64,000 nucleotides of DNA from Cyclina sinensis (GCA_012932295.1 JAAONU010000011.1:42596352-42660351), one strand, 5' to 3'. Counted from the stretch's first letter, positions 47,746 through 58,465 are shown. Translations and numbers: made by a program. The notes: a model not told the origin generated them from the sequence alone.

Positions 47746-48882
47746 ATGAACAATTGAAGGGTTAGCCCTTGGTGTTTCAGAGCAGTAGATTTTTTAAGTT
47801 TTCCCAATGAAAGTCCTTTTGCATAATCAAATGATCCCGCACCCCCGAGTGGGGCTAGTTTTGATCCCAGGGTCATGATTTGAACAAACTTGATAGAGAT
47901 CCACTAGACAATGCTGTACACCAAATATCTAAACTCTACGCCTTGTGGTTTCTGACAAGAAGATTTTTAAAGTTTTTCCTATATAACTCTATGTAAAACA
48001 TGTGACCCCTGGGGCGGAGCCTTTTTTGAGCCAGGGGTTATGATTTGAACAAATTTGGTAGAGGTTCAATAGACAATGTTGTACACTAAATATCTTAACT
48101 CTAGGCATTGTGGTATCTGAAAAGAAGATTTTTATAGTTTTCCTATATAATTCTTTGTAAAACATGTGACCCCTGGGGCAGTGCCATTTTTAATCCAGAG
48201 GCCATGATTTGAACAAACTTGGTAGAGGTCCTCTAGACAAAGCTACATACAAAATATCTAAGCTCTATGCCTTTTGGATTCTGATGTGAAGATTTTTAAA
48301 ACGTTTTCCTATATAACTCTTTGTAAACAAGTGACCCCCCAGGGCAGGGCCTATTTTGACCCAGTGGCTATGATTTGAACAAACTTAGTAGAGGTCCACT
48401 AGATAATGCTACACACCAAATATCTAAACCATAGGCCTTGCAATTTCTGACAAGAGGATTTTTTTTAAAGTTTTCCCTATATAACACTACGTAAAACATG
48501 TGACCCCTGGGGCGGGGCTATTTTTGACCCAGGGGCCATGATTTGAACAAACTTGGTAGAGGTCCACTAGATGATGCTTCATACCAAATATCTCAGCTTT
48601 AGGCCTTTAGCTTTCGGAGAAGAAGATTTTTAAAGATCCAACTTTTAAAATCAATTTTTAGCTCTAGTGAACCAAAAATGCAATAGACCAAAACCATTTG
48701 AACAATCTTGTTAGAGCTTCGTGCAAGGAACATCCCAGGCAAGTTTCATTAAATTTGGCCCATTGGTTTCAGAGGAGATGTCGTTTGAATGAAAAGTTGA
48801 CTACGTCCAGACGGACGACGGACAAAGACTGATCAGAAAAGTTTACCATGAGCACTCTGTGCTCAAGTGAGCTAATAAAAAT
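47746..48882 (+). mobile_element. Hairpin-ended satellite element, family C (copy 1)
   Basis: About six units of 160-170 bp share catgatttgaacaaacttgg, tagaggtccactagacaatg, caagaagatttttaaag and gacccctggggcgggg. The end has a GACGGAC-rich tract (cagacggacgacggacaaag) and the hairpin gagcactctgtgctc inside gtgagcta (48844-48874). It directly abuts family B, so two different families are joined end to end. Confidence 0.75.
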
Positions 48883-49148
48883 GACTTAGCAATGCACCAA
48901 TAATTATAAATGCCTAAAACTCAATCGACCATGTCACTGAAGGTAGGTTTGTTGTCTAGAAGTCTATTAGAACAAAGCGGTTTGATTATAAAGTTTGTGA
49001 AGACTAATAAAAAAAAATAACATAGAAATGTGTAAACATAATCTGATTTACATTAATAATACCATCTAGAACACAGTATTTTCCTTCAAAACCTAATACA
49101 CAACTTGTTTTCTGATTTTTTCTATAAAGTAATAATAGTAATTTGGAA
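48883..49148. other. Short unique spacer
   Basis: AT-rich sequence after the family C end. No features were seen. Confidence 0.4.
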
Positions 49149-49314
49149 GATGAAACTATCTTAATTGAAATAAATATTGCATATAAATATAGCATTACAC
49201 ATATAATGAAGCGACAACCTCGTGGTACAAAGATGAAACTATCTTAATTGAAATAAATATTGCATATAAATATAGCATTACACATATAATGAAGCGACAA
49301 CCTCGTGGTACAAA
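49149..49314. repeat. Perfect 83-bp tandem duplication
   Basis: The 83 bp beginning gatgaaactatcttaattga at 49149 is repeated at 49232 with no difference I could find, immediately adjacent. It is either very recent or an assembly artefact. Confidence 0.95.
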
Positions 49315-49673
49315 ATTGTTTTTGGTTTCCTTATAAATCATACAACATAAAATACACTAACGAAACATCTGAATCTTGATATGGGTTAGTAAAACACAAA
49401 GCAATAACAGAAATAGTGAAAAAATTAAGACAATCAAAGCTTACATATAAATATCAACTATATGAATACCAGCTATCGATTTTAAATCTCTGAAGCGTAA
49501 ATAGTACATATTTTGCATCATGTGCTGAAGAATGACAGAAACAAAACAAATGCACACTCATAGATAAACTAAACATTTACAATCACAGACTAAAACATGC
49601 AAGTCATATGTACAGTGTTCTTTTTCAAGATTATTTCAAAGTAAAAACCAACCGAATTTCAGAGCAATCCATG
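49315..49673. other. Putative 3' UTR / downstream region of the minus-strand exon
   Basis: AT-rich sequence below the stop codon at 49676-49674. No clear AATAAA on the minus strand was identified within it. Confidence 0.35.
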
Positions 49674-49913
49674 CTAACTGTCTGATGAACACATCACATG
49701 AATTTCCTTAAATATTTGCACAGCTGTGTCAAAATACCTGTCTGCATCTGCAATTCCTTTCCGAAATAAGTAGACATATGTTTTTTTCTTAAAAGAAATC
49801 AAACACTCTTTATTAATAACAGCTGATTCATCGTAGCAAATATTAATGAACCTTCTGGTGACTTCGATGAAGCTTGCTTTCTTCGTGCTGACTTTATAAA
49901 TCAGACAAAAAAT
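49674..49913 (-). CDS. Candidate 3'-terminal coding exon (alternative end 2)
   Basis: After the pyrimidine-rich acceptor TTGCTTTGCTTACAG, 79 codons in phase 0 run to TGA at 49676-49674. The translation is strongly protein-like: it starts IFCLIYKVSTKKASFIEVTR, contains DESAVINKECLISFKKKTYV, and ends FKEIHVMCSSDS. It mixes helix-like and strand-like stretches and ends in a natural stop. I do not recognise the domain. It could be the last exon of the microexon gene or of a separate minus-strand gene. Phase 0 matches the proposed donor at 55609. Confidence 0.5.
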   Translation of the reverse strand: MFCLIYKVSTKKASFIEVTRRFINICYDESAVINKECLISFKKKTYVYLFRKGIADADRYFDTAVQIFKEIHVMCSSDS

Positions 49914-50019
49914 CTGTAAGCAAAGCAACAAAACAAAATTATAAATTTAAAAATAAATGAGATTAATTTTATCAATACAGTACCAAGTTGACATGAAGTC
50001 TTGTTCACTTGGAGGTACC

Positions 50020-50545
50020 AAGTTTGTGACTCTTGGTCAGGGCCATTAATGATCCCAGTGGCATACGAACAACCTTGATAGAGAACAACTAAATGATGCT
50101 CCATGCAAAATATCTTAGTCCATGGCTCTGTGGTTTAAGACACGAACATTGAATTCAATGTTTTCCTTACATAAGCCTATGATAAATACATTTACTGCCG
50201 GGAAAGGGTCATTTATGTCCCTAGAGGCATGATTTAAACAAAATAAGTAGAGGAATAGAGGAACTCTAGCATATCCTGTATGCAAGATATCTAACTTTAG
50301 GCCTAACTGTGTTAGACAAGAAGATTTTTAAAGTTTTTACTTTCTGTGGCACAACAATCAGAGTTCTTCTTCATGGAATGCAATTCTTTGAATGATTTTG
50401 TTAGAGCTTCCTGCTAGAAATATCCCTGCTCAGTTTCATTAAATTGTGCCAAGTGCTTTCAGAACAGATGTCATTTAAATCGAAATCCTGATGCACCAAC
50501 GCACGACGACAATAGCTCGCCGTGCTCAGGTAAGCTAAAACTCAT
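50020..50545 (+). mobile_element. Family C element, short degenerate copy (copy 2)
   Basis: It contains ccttgatagagaacaacta, aagaagatttttaaagtttt, a nicked GAC-type tract (cgcacgacgacaatag) and the terminal stem ctcgccgtgctcaggtaagc (50511-50537), matching the end of copy 1 at 48844-48874. Confidence 0.65.
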
Positions 50546-50594
50546 AAAAAGAATCCTTACAGTTATTACATCAAGTATTTATATCATGAGATCT

Positions 50595-50621
50595 ACATAC
50601 ATACACACACACACACTCTGT

Positions 50622-50653
<32 letters not shown>
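50595..50653. repeat. (AC)n microsatellite
   Basis: Two AC runs interrupted by tctgtctc. Confidence 0.95.
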
Positions 50654-50654
<1 letters not shown>

Positions 50655-50724
50655 CACATGGAAGTTGAGATCTGACTTAATTTTTTGAGAACAAGCCAAG
50701 AAGTCGAAAACAAGTACAGGTACC

Positions 50725-50790
50725 TTAAGCTATTTGTTTTCTTAGTGTTTGATCATCTGCTGCAATCCAGCTGTCTGTAAAGCTGACTTC
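50725..50790 (-). CDS. Candidate 3'-terminal coding exon (alternative end 1)
   Basis: Acceptor TTTACTTTCAG, then 21 codons in phase 0 (starting EVSFTDSWIAADD) to TAA at 50727-50725, with GGTACC just after. Joined to the exon ending at 55609 it gives an uninterrupted hydrophilic C-terminus (MDEFK then EVSFTD). The other two frames stop early. It is short, so chance is possible. Support comes from the good acceptor, the phase fit and the composition. Confidence 0.35.
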   Translation of the reverse strand, partial: EVSFTDSWIAADDQTLRKQIA

Positions 50791-51130
50791 CTGAAAGTAA
50801 ACAGAAGGGCCATAATGGCCCTTTATCAAGTGATTAAGTGCCACTAGTTTCAACATTAAAGCTAGTGAAAATATTCATGCAATACTGAACATCTGAACAA
50901 TATTTCATAGACACAGGTTCAAAAACATTACGTTAGTCAGTATGCCAAGGACAATGTTAAGCACAAATTAATAATATGGACATGAATATTCCTTCAAAAT
51001 TTTAAATTTCACAAACACAGCTTCAAATTTTCTAGTAGGCCAGAAGGTCAAAGTCAGTGTTTGCTATGTCAAAGCTAATAATATGGACTTAAGATCCCTT
51101 CTAAACTTTTGTATTTCAAAAATGCGTTTC

Positions 51131-51586
51131 AACAAGAAATCGGTAGAACCGATGGATGCTCCCCGAATAAATGCCAATTCCAAAAGGGCTATTGTTTAAT
51201 ATGTATTTTTAAAAAGTATGAAAAATAACTAAGGGCAATAACTCCTAAATTATGCAAAATAGAGTTACGGTTCTTGCACGCTGCACTTCTCCTCATAGAG
51301 ATCTATCTACCAATAAAGTTTCATGTTAATATCTCTTTTACTTTGTGAGATATGCCCCAGAAAAAAAATAAGTATGAGAAATTTCAAAAGGCAATAAATC
51401 AAAAATTAATAAAGCAAGAGTTATGGATTTTGTACACTGCACTTCTCATCAATGAGATCTAACTACCTATGAAGTTTGGTCTTGATATCTCTCATAGTTT
51501 TTGTGTTATGCTCCGGACAAAATTATGATGGACGGACGGACGGACAAAGCGGCAACTAAATGCTCGCCCTTCAGGGAGCATAAAAA
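51131..51586 (+). mobile_element. Hairpin-ended satellite element, family D
   Basis: It begins aacaagaaatcggtagaacc, with stem ATCGGT-aga-ACCGAT (51139-51153). It contains two diverged units (ggcaataactcctaaattat / ggcaataaatcaaaaattaa) sharing cactgcacttctc and gagatct. It ends with (GGAC)n (gatggacggacggacggac) and the hairpin atgctcgcccttcagggagc (51560-51583). Same architecture as families A-C but unrelated unit sequence. Confidence 0.75.
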
Positions 51587-51929
51587 CTGGTGAGTAGGTC
51601 AGTAGGTCAAAGTAAATGTTTGTTGTGTCAAAATTACAATCGACATGTATTTTTTAAAGTAAAAATCAAGTTTGAATGCTGCACCAGCAAAAATAATAAA
51701 AACAGATTAACAGGACACAATTTAAGTCTACGTCACAGAAACTTCAAGGGCAATGTTAAATATCTTGACATGTGAATTCCTTAGAAATGGCTAAATTGCA
51801 TACTTATAGCTTCGAAGACAGTTGTTGGAACAGTATGTCAAGTTCAATGTTGAATACTAAGGTCAGAGATTATATCTACAGGCAAAATGATATGGAAGGA
51901 ACCTATATACTGAATATCAAAGATATTGG

Positions 51930-52805
51930 TCCATAAATAAAGGCTCTATGAGGTACAGTAGATAAATCTAGTTTTAGCCTCTGTGACCTTTAACCTAATC
52001 TAATAATTGAAAAAGCTTGATAAAGCTTGCTTCATGCCAAATTTTAAAATTCTAGGCCTTGTGGTTTCAGACAAGAAGATTTTTAAAGATTTCCTTTTTT
52101 ACATATTAAGGACCCCCGGGGTGGGGCAAATTTTGACCCCAGGGCAAACATTTAAACAATATTGGTAGAGGTTCTTTACACAATACTCAACACCAAATAT
52201 CTAACGTCTAGACCTACTTGTTTTGGAGAAAAAATATTTTTCATGTTTTTCCTATATAAATCTATGTAAACCAACAGAACCCTGGGGCATAGACAATTTT
52301 GACCCAGGAGACAAAATTTGAACTAACTTGGTAGACATCCACTAGACAATGCTACATACCAAATATCTAAGCTGTAGGCATTGAGGTTTCTGAAAAGAAG
52401 ATTTTTAAAGATTTCCTATGTAAGTCTATGTAAAATGAAGTGACCCCTGAGGCGGGGCCAATTTTGACCCCAGGGAAAAAATTTGAACAATTTTTGTTGA
52501 GTTCCATTAGAGGATGCTAAATGCCAAATATCTAAGCTCTAGGCCTTGTGGTTTCAGACAAGAAGATTTTTAAAGTTTTTCCTTTAGGTTGCAATGGCAA
52601 CCAGAGTTCTGCATGGAATTGATTTCTTTGAACAAATTTGGAAGAGCTTCATGCAAGGAACATCCATGGCAAGTTTAATCAACTTTGGCCCAGAGGTTTA
52701 GGAGGAGATGTTGTTTAAAGCAAAAGTTGACGTTGCACGACGCACGACGGACACAGGGCGATCCTAAAAGCTCACCATGAGCACTAAGTGCTCAGGTGGG
52801 CTAAA
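51930..52805 (+). mobile_element. Family C element (copy 3)
   Basis: Units with ggcctt.tggtttcagacaag, aagatttttaaag, gacccc.gggg.gggc and ccactagacaatgctacata. It ends cgacgcacgacggacacagg and hairpin gagcactaagtgctc within 52769-52804, matching copies 1 and 2. Confidence 0.7.
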
Positions 52806-53334
52806 AACAAAAGGTCAGTAGGTTGAAATTTAAGTTAAAAACAGCTTCAGAAACTGTAAGTAGGTCTTGGTCAATGGTTGCTAGGTCAAAGCTGAAAACT
52901 GCATCCAAAAGTCAAGGTGAAATACAAATTTCAAAGCTGCAGCGGGATAAACAAGAAAGTAGGTTAGAAAATAAAGATTTTGGTCAACTTACAGGTCACA
53001 AAAAGTCAAGGGCAATACTAAATATACGGACATGCAGATTCCTTAAAAATTACTTAATTTCATAGGTACAGCTTCCAAAACAAAGAAAAGAAGAACAGTA
53101 AGTCAAGACCATTGCTAAACAAAATCAGGTCTGAAATCTGAAAGCAAAACTTCAGGTAAAACTGAAATTTCCTTTCTGTATCTATTAAAAGAAGAAATTA
53201 TGTTGGTTAGTCAATGTAGAAGTCAGGGTCACATAAAGGTCAAGGAAAATGGTATGGATATAAAAATTCAGCAGAGGTTTAGTTTACAAAAAACAACAAA
53301 ACAATAAGATCTTTTAAATCTTCCATATATCAGC

Positions 53335-54060
53335 TTATGTGAAATCAAATAAACCTTGGTGGGGTCATTAATGATGAAAGGTTTATTATTTGTACAATCT
53401 TAGTAGTGGAACTCTAGTTAAACCTCAAGCCATAATATCTAAGCGATACGCCTAATTGTTCACTTTAATTTGTCCCTATTAAAGCTTATGTTAAATAAAT
53501 TGACCCCCGGGACAGGATGACAAATAGTGCCAGAGGGACTTACACCATATTTTTTGATAGATGACTTCTAGACAAACCTGTAAGCCAAATATTTTAGCTT
53601 ATAAGGCCTAGAGGTGTCAGACATGACGTTTTTGAAGTATTCCTTAAATAAACCTATGAATATATTGAACCCAGAGCGGGGCCAAAATTGACCCAAGAGG
53701 AAATATTTAAACAATCCTGGTAGAAGACACCTAATTGAAACATCATGCAAAATACCTAAGCCTTACGCCTTGAGATTAAAGACAAATACGTTTTATTTAA
53801 CACCCTCATAGTAGTTTATGTTAAATCAAGTGATTCCTTGGCCAGGTTTATTAATGACCTCAGAGAAATGAATTTAACATTCTAAATAGATAACCTCTAG
53901 TTGAAAATTTAAGCCAAATATCTAAGCCAAATACATAGCGGTTTCAAATATAATTTTCTAAGTTTGCATTGCGTCATTTATCCTGCTTATGAGAAATAAA
54001 AGGAACCCCAAAAAGATGGACTTTCAGTTTTGAGGTCGGGAGTTATAAGGAAAACATTGT
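53335..54060 (+). repeat. Degenerate family C-like units
   Basis: Weak copies of the gaccc.cgggac.gg, gatagatgacttctagacaa and aagccaaatatctaagcc phrases, without a recognisable terminal hairpin. An old remnant. Confidence 0.5.
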
Positions 54061-54099
54061 CTCAGTAAAGATATTAATTACCACCTTGGCCGTTTAGAC

Positions 54100-55490
54100 A
54101 AGGGTAAGGATTTTATGCACAACAAATAGTTGTGCTGACGTACTTCAAAATACCATCATGCATGACCAAAAAAGAGGGCATGACCATAACTGCATAATAT
54201 ACACATATATTTAATGTATCATTTTTTACTGCAAAATTTGACCTTGACATTTGAGACAGAGACATGGAATAATGGTTACAAATTGTAATCATATGGGCAA
54301 CGTAACTGCCAAATTATCTCAAAAACCCGTGATACTTAAAAGTTACAGACAGGAACTGAAATTACGAGCAATCTGATAGTGTGACCTTGACCTTTTAGGC
54401 AGGCATTTGGAGTTTGATGCAAAATATCGATATCATATGGGCAACATTTGGTCGAGTTATTATAAAATCTCTCGATGTATGATAAAGTTACAGAATCGAC
54501 ACAAAATGTGGACAACCTCTAGGGCTGACCTTGACCTTAGAGGTAAGCACCTGGGAACATTACCATGAATTTTGAGACATGCCTCTGGCAGTTTTATGCA
54601 ATACATTGCTTCTAAGTTATCAGAATTTGTTTCAACTTATTTTGTAATTATCTCATAAATTACAAAGTAATAGCCTTGACACAACCATTACTCATAAAAT
54701 ACATATATAATAAGTAGTACATAATTTATTCTGCAAAGTATGACCTTGCCGTTAAAAAAGGGCACCTTAAGCTTACAAGCTTAGAGGTATTCTTATCAAA
54801 AGGATAAAAATGTGTGTGTGTCAAATTATTTCAGAATCCACTGATGCATGACAAAGTTACAGAGCGGATACGAAATATGGACAATCTCTAAATGTTACTT
54901 TGACCAGGTATGCAGCTGGAAGTTAAATGCGACACATGGTCTTAATGTGGTAAACATTTGTGGTAACTAATTTTGAAATCCCATCATGCATGACCAAATT
55001 AAAGCCTGAACACGACCATCAATAATATACACAATTAGGTAATGATACTTTTCCTTTGTGCAAAGAATGACTTTGACCTGCAGTTAGACAGGGACCGGAA
55101 GGTTATGTGCGACACATCGTTATCAGGCTGGCAACATTTGTTTCAAATTATTTCAAATTCTCCTGATGCATAATATCATTACAGAGCAGACACCAATTAA
55201 AGGCAACCTCAAAGTGTGGCCTTGACCTTTGAGGCTCGCATCTGTGAGTTACACGCGACACAATGTATCAATGTTTCCATCTTATTCTCTAATGTTTAAA
55301 TGTGTTTTCACTTTATTTTGAAATCCCGTCATGTATGACAAAGTTATAGCCCAGACTCGACCATGACTCGTAATATGCACTTGTAAGTAGTGGTAATTTT
55401 TTCTTTCTGCAAAGAATGGCTTTGACCTTTAAGACAATGACCTGAAATCCCTTCATTCATGACAAATTTACAGCCAAAAGAAAAAGTGGA
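54100..55490 (+). repeat. Diverged tandem repeat, family E (about 150-200-bp units)
   Basis: tgaccttgacctttgaggca-like phrases recur near 54238, 54382, 54528, 54740, 54900, 55069, 55219 and 55430. Between them are gggcaacattt, catgcatgacaaagttacag and actc.taatatgcac. Units are strongly diverged. No start or end hairpin was found, so the element limits are uncertain. Confidence 0.65.
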
Positions 55491-55608
55491 CCGGCCCAAC
55501 ACGGTGATCCCTTTATATGTCTTTACTTCGTTTGTGGAAAAATAAGTCAGTTACTTGTTTATAGACTTGAAACTATGGTTCAGTTATATAATTCAAAAGT
55601 AAACCCAC

Positions 55609-55853
55609 TTTAAATTCATCCATTACTTGCACATCACTGTCTCCGAGCACAGAGTGACCTGACCCATAGCCACTTGCACCGTTTATCAAATCAGTATCAT
55701 TGATTGACCGATCACTGTTGCTTTTGCTAAGCAGTCTTTGGCCACCTTCTTGATTGTAATTGTGTATAATAATGTTTCCATTCGCTTGGTATTTCACTGT
55801 GTCGCCATTAGTTACACATTTGCTTTTTTTGATAGTTTTTGATAGCTCTCTTC
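55609..55853 (-). CDS. Exon of the unrecognised minus-strand gene (largest, hydrophilic)
   Basis: After acceptor GGGTTTCAG, two bases complete a glycine and 81 codons follow. They begin RELSKTIKKSKCVTNGD and include HNYNQEGGQRLLSKSNSDRS, then DTDLINGASGYGSGHSVLGD, ending VMDEFK. The donor AAA|GTGGGT is weaker than consensus. Without splicing, the frame runs on 11 more codons to TAG at about 55573, so this could also be a terminal exon. Composition (Gly, Ser, Asn, Asp) suggests a disordered tail with possible phosphorylation sites. Phase agreement with the upstream microexons is the main evidence. Confidence 0.6.
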
Positions 55854-56183
55854 CTGAAACCCCAAATACACAAATATTTTATACAACAACTTTTGACCTT
55901 TTCTCATGTCTAAGTCTGAAACAAGGTATAGAGGTGATTTTAGATTTGATATCTAAATTATTTTACTTTTATAAGACATTGATTCAAACCTGACTGAAAA
56001 CTGATTTCAGTTGACTACTGACTTTTAAAGCAGGTAGAAGATGATGCAACTGCATTTCTACTTGCTAAAGTAGCCATAGTTAAATTTATAAGGACCGACA
56101 GATTTTAATATATTCGGCAGTGAGTTAAAAAAAATGATTCAGATGAAATCGAAAACAGGACAGAAGCTATTTTCATAACGTAC

Positions 56184-56216
56184 CGGCATCTCCATTAACT
56201 TCAGTTTTTCGATGTC
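56184..56216 (-). CDS. Microexon (33 nt), duplicate type
   Basis: Acceptor CCTATTACAG and donor CCG|GTACGT bracket 33 nt. In the shared phase-1 frame it encodes HRKTEVNGDA after a split glycine. It is homologous to the 39-nt microexon at 56689-56727 (GACATC.AAAA.CTG and AATGGA.ATGC in both). Being 3n and phase-symmetric, it could be skipped without frame change. Confidence 0.55.
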
Positions 56217-56484
56217 CTGTAATAGGAAAGACTTCAAATCATCAGAGTACAAAAAAATCTACATTTGACATAAATTTACTTTGCATGAAATAGTGAGTTT
56301 CATAATTTGAACGAGAAATAAGAAATAATAACAGCTATTAAAATGTTGCTAGTTCTTTTTTGTTCAAAACGTTCTTCAAGTGACATGCATATGTTCATCA
56401 ACTAATGTTAATCGTCACAACTGCATATGTTCATCAGCTTAACTGCATAATTATGTTCATAAACATATCTGCATATGATTATCA

Positions 56485-56690
56485 ATTTAGCTGCATACTT
56501 TCATCAATATACCTGCAGGCGTTCCTCAAATTACTTGCATATGTTTATGAACTTACCTGCATACTTTCACCAATATACCTGCAGACGTTCCTCAAATTAC
56601 TTGCATATGTTTATGAACTTACCTGCATACTTTCACCAATATACCTGCAGACGTTCCTCAAATTACTTGCATATGTTTATGAACTTACCT
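56485..56690 (-). repeat. 66-bp minisatellite containing the microexon splice donor
   Basis: Three units with exact 66-bp spacing; gaacttacctgcat starts at 56549, 56615 and 56681, plus a partial unit upstream. On the minus strand each copy carries ATGCAG|GTAAGTTC, the 5' splice site of the microexon at 56689-56727. It translates as a repeated 22-residue open frame on the plus strand, which is an artefact of the 3n period. Confidence 0.92.
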
Positions 56691-56727
56691 GCATTTCCAT
56701 TTTCTTCGAAACCAGCTTTTTGATGTC
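56689..56727 (-). CDS. Microexon (39 nt), duplicate type
   Basis: Acceptor GTATTACAG and donor CAG|GTAAGT bracket 39 nt. In the shared frame it encodes HQKAGFEENGNA after a split glycine. It is paralogous to the 33-nt microexon 0.5 kb downstream. Its donor and flank are duplicated in the adjacent 66-bp minisatellite, giving two extra GTAAGT sites after 56623 and 56557. Confidence 0.55.
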
Positions 56728-57187
56728 CTGTAATACAATTTTATTTTTTACATCATGAGAGGAAAAGGGTTGCACCTAATTTACGAGGGTGTATTCAGAT
56801 GTAATGTTATCTGGTCATGTAAATCTGCTATGTTTAATGAATACTGATTTTTTTATTTCAAAGTCATCAAAGTATTCCCCTTTGTTAACTATACAAAGTT
56901 TCAAGCATTTGATTAAAAGCATCTTTGTAGTCGTATTTATGTATACCCTGCATACACTGGAAAACAGCTGACCCCAGTGCTTGTCGAGAGCTATACTTTC
57001 TACTACATAAGTGTTTTTTAACCTGCGAATTTGAAAAAAATCTTGCGAATATGAGGTATTACATGAAGCGTTTCCTTTAAGAAAAAAGAAAATCATGTAT
57101 GCTATGGTGCATGCATCGTCATACAATAGACATGTATTGTGTACCCCTAACTAGTCGTCGCTTTTCGCGTTACTTTTCTTTTTTTCA
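56728..57187 (-). other. Intron sequence, no features
   Basis: AT-rich sequence between the 39-nt microexon and a coding-like segment on the other strand. Short open frames lack similarity. Confidence 0.45.
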
Positions 57188-57286
57188 GTACAGAGATTTT
57201 GTAGAAAGCTCCGTTGACAGATTTTACTTTCTGGAACAGCAACTTGAAGCATTGGGCAATGTTAATTTAAATAAGAAAGAAAAAAA
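57188..57286 (+). other. Coding-like segment on the plus strand
   Basis: A strong acceptor-like tract (cttttctttttttcag) precedes codons starting YRDFVESSVDRFYFLEQQLE and ending ALGNVNLNK, an amphipathic, coiled-coil-like composition unlike random AT-rich sequence. It runs into a poly-A/lysine tract without a good donor. It may be a relic exon or a fragment of a mobile element next to the mariner remnant. Not recognised. Confidence 0.3.
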
Positions 57287-57374
57287 AAGAAAACAAAAAA
57301 AACGAACACAATCTTCTTTATACTTACAAGCCTTTTTGCTATGGCAAGATGCCTACATATTTTTTTGCCCATGA

Positions 57375-57900
57375 TTTATTGCTTACCCTTCGTGATCGTA
57401 AAAAATGGTTCACCCATGTTCCGTTATAAGAGTGGAAAAACCTTTCTTGTCATATTTTGGTACAGTTTCAAGAGATGTTTTACAACTCGAGCTTTATAGT
57501 GCTTTTGTTCATCCATCACCAAATGGAGTATCCCAGTGGCAGTGATGCTTCAGATTTTTAACTTACGCTTAAGCATGCCAAATAAACTTGCGTGTGAATC
57601 ACTATCTTATGCAGTGTGAGGCGTGCATTTAAACTAACACGTCAGTAATGCTTTGGGCTAACTGTTCTGAGATTGGAGTTACTAAGCGTCTACAGTTTGG
57701 GTCATCTTTCAGCGTGTCTTCACCGCTCTTGTATCTGTACAGCAACTTGGAGACTGTCATATGACACTCTATTATGTCCATATGCAATGCTCAATTCTTG
57801 GTGTATCTGTTTTGCACATACACCAATTTGGCAGCATGTCTTCACGTAACTGCTTTTTTCAACAGCATGTTAACTTCTTTTCTCAACCATATTTACAATA
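57375..57900 (-). pseudogene. Mariner-family transposase remnant
   Basis: On the minus strand from about 57840 it reads a helix-turn-helix segment (GVCAKQIHQELSIAYGHNRV). After a frameshift come YRYKSGEDTLKDDPNCRRLV and TPISEQLAQSI, matching the mariner RFKSGDESLKDDPRSGRP-type linker. Further along, about 57545-57425, LHLVMDEQKHYKARVVKHLL resembles the conserved stretch before the first catalytic Asp. Several frameshifts and missing pieces. No TIRs were located. Confidence 0.65.
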
Positions 57901-58231
57901 GTGTATACATGTATATAACTAGACTTGGAAACACTGAACCGTGATCATTTTATGTTTCTAGATAAATAATTTTAGTGTTGGTGTATAGCCTTTGTATCGA
58001 GCTTTACCTAGTGAGGAATATTTGTGGTTTCATCGTGTTACATGGAAATAACAAGGTCTATAAAATTATATCTAAAAACACCCTCGTATAATTGAAATTT
58101 ATCAATCAGATTATTATAGACATTAACAGAGTAAAATGAACGAAATTACCTGTTAAAAGATATTTAAAGATAATATCAGGTCATGTTGTTCTTCTTGCTA
58201 ATCACTTATGTAAATTATTCCAGAACCTTAC

Positions 58232-58282
58232 CTGAGTTAACACCGTTTGATGTAGGGGGATGATCGTGTACTTCTTTGGGCT
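58232..58282 (-). CDS. Microexon (51 nt)
   Basis: Acceptor ATTGTTTTTAG and donor CAG|GTAAGG bracket 51 nt. In the phase-1 frame it encodes PKEVHDHPPTSNGVNS after a split codon (Glu with the upstream exon). Hydrophilic. The other two frames are also open, so the frame choice rests on consistency with neighbouring exons. Confidence 0.5.
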
Positions 58283-58465
58283 CTAAAAACAATAAAGACA
58301 TTTAAATTTTTGTTATTTGTAAAATTCTGTTATGAATGTAAATATTTCATTCTATAGTAACCTTATTGTATCAATAGATTTATAGATTAGGCAACATATG
58401 ACTTGTTCAAGACTACCATTTTTTCTGTAAGTAAAAACACGTAAATACTATATAGACTGTGAGTA

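Larger units (their letters stand above)
50805..53330 (+). mobile_element. Composite of nested hairpin-ended elements
   Basis: It starts with the palindrome aagggccataatggccctt (50805-50823). Diffuse repeats with gtcaagg.caatgttaa, gacatg.a.attcctt and aaatttcacaaacacagctt run through 50880-51120, 51590-51850 and 52810-53330. They are interrupted by a family D element (51131-51586) and a family C element (about 51930-52805). This is a layered insertion history. No genes were seen. Confidence 0.6.

Noticed and set aside
56405..56758. Plus-strand repeat protein with a 22-residue period
   Set aside because: The period is 66 bp and comes from a non-coding minisatellite built from a minus-strand splice donor.
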